64,000 nucleotides of DNA, taken from CALINB01 sp938045325. Lineage in GTDB: Bacteria; Pseudomonadota; Alphaproteobacteria; Rhodospirillales; CALINB01. The position numbers were made by a program, and so were the translations under genes. The stretch is from the NCBI GenBank assembly GCA_038114465.1, contig JAYNQW010000012.1, positions 43,367-107,366 of the forward strand, given 5' to 3'. Positions 58,501 to 64,000 of the stretch are shown here, one piece after another; positions within the stretch are counted from its first letter, which is position 1, and each line of letters starts with the position of its first letter. The notes under the pieces are model-generated. The model did not search any database. It worked only from the letters and a program-made list of their open reading frames with translations, and was not told where the DNA came from.

Positions 58501-60000
58501 TTATTCCGAAATTATTTTTACCAACTGGCCGACACGCAACGGTTGGTTCTGTGCCAGCCCGTTCAACAACTGAAACCATTGCAAGCTATATTGCTCCAGC
58601 GGCTGACGCGACGCCAGGGACTGTACCGTGTCACCGGCTTTCACCGGCACGACTTTGATACGAAGCGGACGAATTTTTGCAGCCTTGGCGGCACTTAAGC
58701 GACGAAAACTGTATGTCGTATGGCGAAATACGTTTGAAAGAGATGCGGTCATATTCGGCGGGGTTAAAAAGGCGAAGCGAAAAATCAATCCGTCCTGCCC
58801 CCGAACGGCGATCAGGCGCACATCCTTGACGCCGCTTTGCAGGCGAACGCGGCTGGCGCCGGTATAGCCTTCCATGCCGTTGATAACGATCCGCTCGACT
58901 TGGCTTAGCCCCAAATTGCCGCCCCAATCCGAAACGACAAAACTGCGTAAATTATAAATTTGTTTTGCCTCGCGGCTTGGCACCATATCGAAAATGATCG
59001 CCGCACCATTCGGTCCGCGCGCAACGACTTTGTCCGGTGAATTAAACATCGTGAAATTCGGCGGTACGACGAATTCAAATCTCAAATCCGGGTGCGAAAA
59101 CGTACGCCCCCGGCGCACGCCCTGCTCGCGGTCATCACCGAACGTCAATCCGTTTAATCGGGACAGATAGGCCACCCGTTCGATGCGCGGGTTGCGCACC
59201 GGAGCGACATTGGCCAGCCGCTCTGCCTGGGTAATTCGATCGGCCGTGCGCGGGTGGGTCGAGAAAAAGCTGAACTGGTCTGCCTCGCTGGCGCTGCGAC
59301 CAGCCATCACCGCTTCCAATTGCGTATTGGCCTGCATCTTTAGAAAAAAGGTTTTCAACGCGCCCGGGTCGTACCCGGCCTTACTCATGTACCGGATTGC
59401 GAGAAGATCGGATTCGAGTTCCTGGTCACGGGAATATCCTTGCAAATAAAGCTGTGCGCCAAGCCCGGCGACTTGATTGATCGAGCCGCCGGCACCAGAA
59501 CCGCTGGTCAAAACCCCCAGCAATGTGAGACCGATATTGGCCGCCATGGCTTGACTGTAACGTTCGGCACTATGGCGCGCCGTGACATGACCGATTTCAT
59601 GTGCCAACACGCCGGCCATTTCCGCTTCGTTTTCGGCCAAAGCCAACAACCCTCGGGTGATATAAACGAACCCACCCGGCAAGGCGAAGGCATTGACTTT
59701 GGAATCGTTTAGGACGGTGATCGTAAAATTTAAATTCGGCATGTCGGAAACTTTGGCGAGCCTTAATCCGACATCCCGCACATACGCGTTAAAACGGGCG
59801 TCTTGATAGACACCACCGAATTCCTTGATGATCTTCGGATGCTCTTGGCGGCCGACTTGAATTTCTTCCTGCGGCGACATGAACGCAGTAAAGCTTTGTT
59901 CGCCGGTCGCCGGATTGACCGTGCAGGACGGCAGCCAAAAGATGGGAAGAATTAAAGCAGCCCGCTGAAAAAACCGCCGGGCACGTAATCCCAAGACCAT
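58501..60000 (-). CDS. M48 metalloprotease lipoprotein with C-terminal LysM-like domain
   Basis: This is a BepA/Oma1-type zinc protease in the periplasm. A lipobox FWLPSC (Cys26) follows the signal sequence. The zinc site HEIGHVTARH is at 134-138. The C-terminus (IKVVPVKAGDTVQSLASRQP to LRVGQLVKIISE) is a peptidoglycan-binding LysM-like region. Total 499 residues. Roles in outer membrane protein quality control are known for the family. It follows the thermonuclease gene with a two-base gap. Confidence 0.9.
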   Translation of the reverse strand: MVLGLRARRFFQRAALILPIFWLPSCTVNPATGEQSFTAFMSPQEEIQVGRQEHPKIIKEFGGVYQDARFNAYVRDVGLRLAKVSDMPNLNFTITVLNDSKVNAFALPGGFVYITRGLLALAENEAEMAGVLAHEIGHVTARHSAERYSQAMAANIGLTLLGVLTSGSGAGGSINQVAGLGAQLYLQGYSRDQELESDLLAIRYMSKAGYDPGALKTFFLKMQANTQLEAVMAGRSASEADQFSFFSTHPRTADRITQAERLANVAPVRNPRIERVAYLSRLNGLTFGDDREQGVRRGRTFSHPDLRFEFVVPPNFTMFNSPDKVVARGPNGAAIIFDMVPSREAKQIYNLRSFVVSDWGGNLGLSQVERIVINGMEGYTGASRVRLQSGVKDVRLIAVRGQDGLIFRFAFLTPPNMTASLSNVFRHTTYSFRRLSAAKAAKIRPLRIKVVPVKAGDTVQSLASRQPLEQYSLQWFQLLNGLAQNQPLRVGQLVKIISE

Positions 60001-60002
60001 GG

Positions 60003-60863
60003 CTATTTGTTCTCCTTTATCAATTCAATCTGCTCGGGATGGGAAACGTCGATCATGGGACCGTTCCGTTTGCGCAGCCATCCCCGAACCAAGACAGTTT
60101 TACCCTTTAACGCCAAAGGATCAATCCGGGCTTTTCGGAAATAACGACGGGCGCGCGGGCGTAACGTGATGGTAAAATCGTTTCGCCAATTTTTGCCAAA
60201 ATTAAGGTAAACGCGGGTCCGGACCTTGGCCGTGTTTACGATGCGCCCCCGAACCAATTGAAACGTGCCGATATGCCCGGCGGCTTCTTCGGGGGTGCGG
60301 ATATCATAAAACGGATGCCCCCAAATACCCCGTTTCGCCTGGCGCGCGGCCCGCTCAATTTTTAACATCGCGGCCACGCGAGACCGGTTATCGGGAAAGC
60401 TATAAACCCGGGCCATGCCGAGCCGCAGCATTTCACCTTGGACCCAATTATTGTCTTGATCGTAAATATGCGCCAACAAACGACGGTGCCGGTCCTGACG
60501 GCGGCCGCCGAAGCGGATGTGCAGCCGCTTACGCCGGATTAATTTTTCCAACGCTTTTTTGGACTCTTTCGAGAGCGGCCAGGCTTTGAACCCCTTACGG
60601 CCCAATGGCAGCTTCGGAGCCTGAATGCCCACCAACCGAATTTGGCGAACGCCGAACACCGGCTTTTGCAGCCTGATTGTGTCACCGTCGATAACCTCCC
60701 GAACGATAATTTTGCCGCCATCGACCAGAAGCTGGCGCGACGACTCCTTCGCATCGGCAACGGAAGCAACGATAGTAAAGGCGCAGTACAGCGCTGCGGC
60801 GCAAAAAGCGGTTATGAATTTTTCAAAAAGATTCAATGACAATTTTTCGAACCATACATCCAT
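60003..60863 (-). CDS. Secreted thermonuclease-family (SNase-like) protein
   Basis: The 286-residue protein has a signal anchor (FITAFCAAALYCAFTIVASV), then an SNase-like domain with VIDGDTIRLQKPVFGVRQIR, GIQAPKLPLG, GGRRQDRHRRLLAHIYDQDN and LRLGMARVYSFP. The Asp and Arg positions expected for the calcium/phosphate site are largely present. The C-terminal 90 residues contain an OB-like stretch (VRGRIVNTAKVRTRVYLNFG). The ATG at 60863 is chosen over a TTG four codons upstream. It is first in a two-gene operon with the M48 lipoprotein. Confidence 0.87.
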   Translation of the reverse strand: MDVWFEKLSLNLFEKFITAFCAAALYCAFTIVASVADAKESSRQLLVDGGKIIVREVIDGDTIRLQKPVFGVRQIRLVGIQAPKLPLGRKGFKAWPLSKESKKALEKLIRRKRLHIRFGGRRQDRHRRLLAHIYDQDNNWVQGEMLRLGMARVYSFPDNRSRVAAMLKIERAARQAKRGIWGHPFYDIRTPEEAAGHIGTFQLVRGRIVNTAKVRTRVYLNFGKNWRNDFTITLRPRARRYFRKARIDPLALKGKTVLVRGWLRKRNGPMIDVSHPEQIELIKENK

Positions 60864-61008
60864 ACGATCAGACAAAATCGTTTAATTTCAAAAAGCAACC
60901 CTGTTCATTCAAAACCGGCACATTATAATGTGCGCCGTGATTATCTCTATCTTCGTTTATCATTCGCCTTGCCTTTAAACTTAATTAAAAAGATGTCATC
61001 TTAAGGCC

Positions 61009-61968
61009 ATGGACGCTTCTACTAACCGCCGCGAACTGTTTCCCAGTATTGAGCCTTTCGACCGTGGCATGCTTGTTCTCGACGGTCAGCATCATATGTA
61101 TTGGGAGCAATCGGGCAATCCTACCGGAGAGCCCGTCGTGTTTCTGCACGGCGGCCCGGGTGCGGGCGTCAGCCCTATTCATCGCCGATTTTTTGATCCG
61201 CATCATTATCGCATTATCTGTTTCGACCAACGGGGCGCGGGTCGTTCGCGACCCTTTGCCGAACTCACCAACAACACCACGCAGCATTTGATTCAAGATA
61301 TCGAACAATTGCGGCAACATTTAGGTGTTGATCAGTGGCTGATTTTTGGCGGCTCCTGGGGCACGGCCCTCGGCCTCGCCTATGGGTTGGCGCATCCTGA
61401 GCGGTGCAGCGGCTTTATCTTTCGCGGTATCTTCCTGGCCCGGCGCAAGGAACTCGATTGGTTTTTGGGCGGCATGCAAACAATATTTCCGGAAGCCTGG
61501 CGGGCTTTCCGGAATTTCTTACCGGAAACGGAACGGCATAACGTTCTTGATTCTTACTATGCGCGCCTCACCGACCCCGATCCTGAAATTCATCTCCCCG
61601 CCGCACGGTCCTGGAGCCGATATGAAAATTCCTGCTCCAATCTTTTGGTCCAATCGGAACACGGCGGCAACGGGCGCGGGGCGCTCGCCCTGGCGCGCAT
61701 CGAAGCGCATTACTTTAAACACGACATGTTTTTCGATGACGGCATACCGTTAGATCAAATTAAAAAGATTCGTTCGAAACCCGGATACATCATCCAGGGC
61801 CGCTATGACATCGTATGCCCGATCACCAGTGCCGACGATTTAAGCCGGGCCTGGCCTGAGGCTGATTATGCGATTATTCCCGATGCGGGGCACTCGGCGC
61901 TTGAGCCGGGCATCCGCTCCGCCCTGATCGAGGCGACCGAAACCTATCGGGTGCAAAATCGAGAATAA
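61009..61968 (+). CDS. pip: Proline iminopeptidase
   Basis: This alpha/beta-hydrolase aminopeptidase removes N-terminal proline. The 319 residues begin MDASTNRRELFPSIEPFDRG, a standard family start. HGGPGAGVSPIHRRFFDP forms the oxyanion loop. The nucleophile Ser116 is in FGGSWGTALGL, and the catalytic Asp and His are expected in GRYDIVCP and DAGHSALEPG. Soluble, no signal peptide. Confidence 0.94.
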   Translation: MDASTNRRELFPSIEPFDRGMLVLDGQHHMYWEQSGNPTGEPVVFLHGGPGAGVSPIHRRFFDPHHYRIICFDQRGAGRSRPFAELTNNTTQHLIQDIEQLRQHLGVDQWLIFGGSWGTALGLAYGLAHPERCSGFIFRGIFLARRKELDWFLGGMQTIFPEAWRAFRNFLPETERHNVLDSYYARLTDPDPEIHLPAARSWSRYENSCSNLLVQSEHGGNGRGALALARIEAHYFKHDMFFDDGIPLDQIKKIRSKPGYIIQGRYDIVCPITSADDLSRAWPEADYAIIPDAGHSALEPGIRSALIEATETYRVQNRE

Positions 61969-62102
61969 GTCCTTATAATCACTATCATATTTCAGCCATA
62001 ACGGGCGCCGGTATGCGCAAATCACTTGAAATCTCGCGCCGAACCCGTAAGATGCCCGGGCTCTTAGAGGTGAAATCAGAACCAACGACTTTGGGGAAAA
62101 TC

Positions 62103-62657
62103 GTGGCCACACAAAAAGCAAAAGACCGTACGGTCAGCGCAGCGTTTTCGATTGCGTTAGCCGGTGTTGTTGCGTTCATGCTTTTTCTCTTACCGCCGGG
62201 CAAAGCCAACGCCCAAAATGACGACCCCGCCTTTTTAGTCTTTGGTGCCGGTTATTTTGATTTCAACAAACAAGACGATACCGCCGTTGAATTTCGCCTC
62301 GAGTACCATTCGGACTACAAATTTCTCGGCTTTAAACCCTTCGGTGGCGTTACCGGAACAACGGATGAAAGCTATTTCTTTTATGCCGGCATCATGATGG
62401 ATCTGTATTGGGGCCGCCGCTGGGTCACCAGTCTGAGTGTCGCCCCGGGATATTATGAAAAAGGCAATGGCCGTGATCTCGGTCATCATTTTGAAATTCG
62501 CTCACAATTCGAATTGGCCTACCGGTTTGACAATCGTTCCCGCCTCGGTGTTTCCGTGTCACACATGTCGAACGCCAGCATCAGCGATAGCAATCCGGGC
62601 CAGGAAACCGTCTCGGTCAATTATTCTTTTCCGATCAATAAATTATTTGGCAATTAG
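62103..62657 (+). CDS. PagL-like lipid A 3-O-deacylase (acyloxyacyl hydrolase family)
   Basis: This small outer-membrane beta-barrel has a signal peptide ending PPGKANAQ. Alternating strands such as AVEFRLEYHSDYKFLGFKPF and FFYAGIMMDLYWGRRWVTSL follow, then the PagL catalytic motif SHMSNASI with its His and Ser. GTG 62103 has GGGGA upstream and leads directly into the signal peptide, so it is preferred to the ATG at 62013. It is the last normal chromosomal gene before the element at 62770. Confidence 0.82.
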   Translation: MATQKAKDRTVSAAFSIALAGVVAFMLFLLPPGKANAQNDDPAFLVFGAGYFDFNKQDDTAVEFRLEYHSDYKFLGFKPFGGVTGTTDESYFFYAGIMMDLYWGRRWVTSLSVAPGYYEKGNGRDLGHHFEIRSQFELAYRFDNRSRLGVSVSHMSNASISDSNPGQETVSVNYSFPINKLFGN

Positions 62658-62730
62658 CCGCGGCATCAGCAACGCCAATAAACGCCGCGTTCCTTTCCAC
62701 ACGACGAACTATGCTATAAGCGCAGCTAAG

Positions 62731-62769
62731 GCGCCCGTAGCTCAGTCGGATAGAGCACAGGATTCCTAA
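62731..62769 (+). tRNA. Truncated tRNA-Arg(CCU), 5' half only
   Basis: The acceptor 5' strand GCGCCCG, the D arm (GCTC...GAGC), the anticodon-stem 5' strand CAGGA and the loop TTCCTAA with anticodon CCT are intact. After position 62769 the sequence CAAAG cannot pair with the stem, and no T arm or matching CGGGCGC acceptor strand follows. The break is exactly at the 3' edge of the anticodon loop, a classic integrase crossover site. Confidence 0.88.
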
Positions 62770-62939
62770 CAAAGTGATCCAGTCCAATATATTGATATTA
62801 AAGGGAAAATTGTTCCCTTAAATTCGAGTAAATGATTAGTAAATTGTCCCGGGATCGATTTTCTGGGTGATAGAGGGTCGATGTGACCTGCGCATTTTCA
62901 TGTCGCAGATACCTGATATAACCAGGAAATCACATTTGA
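62770..62939. other. Start of inserted element, no gene seen
   Basis: This is low-GC sequence between the broken tRNA and the complete tRNA. It contains an AAGGGAA/TTCCCTT hairpin at 62801-62819. No ORF of note and no integrase gene. The composition differs from the preceding chromosome. Confidence 0.5.
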
Positions 62940-63016
62940 GGTCCCGTAGCTCAGCAGGATAGAGCGTCGGATTCCTAATCCGAAGGTCGCAGGTTCAAAT
63001 CCTGCCGGGATCACCA
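62940..63016 (+). tRNA. Complete tRNA-Arg(CCU) carried by the element
   Basis: This is a full cloverleaf. GGTCCCG pairs with CGGGATC (one G-T wobble), D arm GCTC/GAGC, anticodon stem TCGGA/TCCGA with loop TTCCTAA (CCT), T arm with GGTTCAAATCC, and encoded CCA. It has the same anticodon as the broken tRNA but a different acceptor and T arm. Only GGATTCCTAA around the anticodon is shared, so it is not a copy of the host gene. Confidence 0.93.
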
Positions 63017-63159
63017 CCACTTGCGTCTCTCAAAACCCTCGCAACACAGTCGAACGCAACCCTCTTAAGTATCTACACGGGTTGTCTATTTTCCCCTCAC
63101 CTGAGACAGTTAGAGATCGTCCAAATCGCGATTTCTGATCAGAAATGGGGGGTTGATTG

Positions 63160-63279
63160 ATGTCAAAGAAATACAAACCATCTGATTACGCAATTCCTGG
63201 ACATAATCGGGTCACTTTATCCGATGAACTCGCAGACGAGATTAAAGATAGATTTGAGACCGACAGGGACAATCGATGA
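63160..63279 (+). CDS. Tiny ORF in inserted element
   Basis: This is a 39-codon frame, MSKKYKPSDYAIPGHNRVTL then SDELADEIKDRFETDRDNR, with GGGGGG seven bases upstream. No family is recognised. Its stop overlaps the next tiny frame (ATGA). Phage-like compactness supports coding. Confidence 0.5.
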   Translation: MSKKYKPSDYAIPGHNRVTLSDELADEIKDRFETDRDNR

Positions 63280-63341
63280 GTGGAACCTTCCAAGATAATG
63301 TCGGACTGAACAGTACGGACGGTAATTATCCGTCATTTTAG
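63276..63341 (+). CDS. 21-codon ORF overlapping the previous one
   Basis: The frame MSGTFQDNVGLNSTDGNYPS ends at TAG 63341. The ATGA overlap is its only support. Probably coupled if it is real. Confidence 0.25.
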   Translation: MSGTFQDNVGLNSTDGNYPSF

Positions 63342-63366
63342 TTTTCAACAGGTGCGAAATAAGTTC

Positions 63367-63741
63367 ATGGAAAGAACGTTTAAAAGTCCATTTTTAGTGA
63401 ACAGAGACCGACTTCTTGAGAATGAAGTTGGTTTTGTAATCTTTGATGGTTTCCCAGTTTCAGAGGGACACTGTCTGATTGTTCCTCACCGAGTTTATTC
63501 GAACTACTTTGACTCAACCCTGGAAGAGGTAAATGGACTTCAAGGATTGGTTGTTGAAACTAAAAAACTGATCGACGAACGTTTCAATCCAGACGGGTAT
63601 AATGTGGGGATCAACTGTGGTGAGGTCGGGGGTCAAACAGTACCTCACGTTCATATCCACCTGATCCCTCGTTATGAGGGTGATGTCGATGACCCACGAG
63701 GGGGAGTTCGGGGGGTAATCCCTTCAAAACAGAAATATTGA
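63367..63741 (+). CDS. HIT-family nucleotide hydrolase
   Basis: The 124-residue histidine-triad protein starts MERTFKSPFLVNRDRLLENE. It has FPVSEGHCLIVPHRVYSNYF and the catalytic triad HVHIHLIPRYEGDV, followed by DDPRGGVRGVIP. Such enzymes cleave dinucleoside polyphosphates or nucleoside phosphoramidates. A GTG five codons upstream is an alternative start. The stop shares a base with the next gene (TGATG). Base composition is lower in GC than the chromosome, as expected of the element. Confidence 0.87.
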   Translation: MERTFKSPFLVNRDRLLENEVGFVIFDGFPVSEGHCLIVPHRVYSNYFDSTLEEVNGLQGLVVETKKLIDERFNPDGYNVGINCGEVGGQTVPHVHIHLIPRYEGDVDDPRGGVRGVIPSKQKY

Positions 63742-63950
63742 TGGACCCGTATATCAAAGACCTGTCGTTCGTAATTCAGAACTGTGAGATGGATAACACC
63801 TACAAAATGGTGTGGATCCGTTCGATTGTTGAAACCTGCGTTCTAAACCCCGACCAACCGGTCATCCATTTCGATGAATTATCTTCGAAGATTTTTGGTT
63901 ACTACTGGAACCAAACAATATTTTTTGACTTAGAACAGGGTCCGATGTAA
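63741..63950 (+). CDS. Short ORF coupled to the HIT gene, possibly truncated nuclease-like protein
   Basis: The 69 codons read MDPYIKDLSFVIQNCEMDNT, then YKMVWIRSIVETCVLNPDQP and FDELSSKIFGYYWNQTIFFD. This resembles, from memory, the N-terminal helical region of phage and restriction-associated HNH-type proteins, which usually continue after this point. The stop at 63950 would remove the catalytic part, so it is either a stand-alone small protein or truncated. Translation is coupled to the HIT gene by a one-base overlap. Function unknown. Confidence 0.5.
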   Translation: MDPYIKDLSFVIQNCEMDNTYKMVWIRSIVETCVLNPDQPVIHFDELSSKIFGYYWNQTIFFDLEQGPM

Positions 63951-64000
63951 AGCCCCCTTGTTATGGGCCAGTTGTTGCTAGAGTTTCCGGCACGGGTGGC

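Noticed and set aside
62760..62978. Pair of GGATTCCTAA repeats as ends of a 209-bp mobile unit
   Set aside because: Removing the interval would join GCGCCCG to CGGGATC, which do not pair as an acceptor stem. The repeats reflect the shared CCU anticodon loop.

Overview
The window looks like one chromosomal segment of an alphaproteobacterium, probably in or near the Rhodospirillales. The evidence is the gene order sucCDAB-lpdA / mdh-zapE / sdhCDAB, the block ffh-rpsP-rimM-trmD-rplS-leuCDB-asd, a System I cytochrome c maturation (ccm) locus, CarD, DUF1223, DUF938 and a perfect Irr-type palindrome. Base composition is moderate, and most of the window is dense housekeeping sequence. A scaffold gap of exactly 100 N lies inside a tandem repeat at 7655-7754.

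Region 1 (1-14.1 kb, almost all minus strand) is central carbon metabolism: lpdA (cut by the window edge), sucB, sucA, sucD, sucC, a histone-H1-like repeat gene, mdh, zapE, then sdhB, sdhA, sdhD, sdhC. Together they cover the TCA steps from 2-oxoglutarate to fumarate plus malate to oxaloacetate. An 898-bp non-coding stretch follows. It contains two perfect DnaA boxes, a palindrome and an unexplained inverted repeat.

Region 2 (14.9-25.5 kb, minus strand) holds a 2-methylfumaryl-CoA isomerase-like CoA transferase and a CitE/malyl-CoA-lyase-like gene, which look like part of a methylaspartate/3-hydroxypropionate-type C5-CoA route. Then come asd, leuB, leuD and leuC, followed by the ribosome/SRP operon (rplS, trmD, rimM, rpsP, ffh).

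Region 3 (25.7-37.5 kb, mixed strands) holds katG behind an Irr-like box, with an apparent internal deletion in KatG. It continues with a ferredoxin-like gene frameshifted by a 19-bp tandem duplication, dapF-mtaB-ftsY, two small hypothetical genes, a Nudix hydrolase, a HAMP membrane protein without a recognisable output domain, pgk, and a diguanylate cyclase with a CZB-like N-terminus.

Region 4 (37.4-46.1 kb) is the ccm locus (ccmABCD and ccmEFGHI). It is split by an FNR-like regulator and a two-TM potassium-channel-like gene on the opposite strand. Region 5 (46.3-62.7 kb) holds a TetR regulator, small ORFs, a sodium:solute symporter, a DUF1223 protein, htpG, pcm, a SUV3-like helicase coupled to an S4 protein, a DUF938 methyltransferase, a TerB-like protein, a 7Fe ferredoxin, CarD with a histone-like lysine tail, an M48 protease with LysM, a thermonuclease, a proline iminopeptidase and a PagL-like protein.

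Region 6 (62.73 kb to the end) starts where a tRNA-Arg(CCU) gene is cut exactly at the 3' edge of its anticodon loop. Foreign-looking sequence follows, with a complete but different tRNA-Arg(CCU), tiny ORFs, a HIT-family hydrolase and a coupled short ORF resembling the start of a nuclease-like protein. This is best read as the left end of an integrated element that replaces the tRNA it broke, and it is the most novel part of the window. A recurring oddity is lysine-rich, histone-like sequence: a stand-alone repeat protein, the C-tail of Mdh and the N-tail of CarD.
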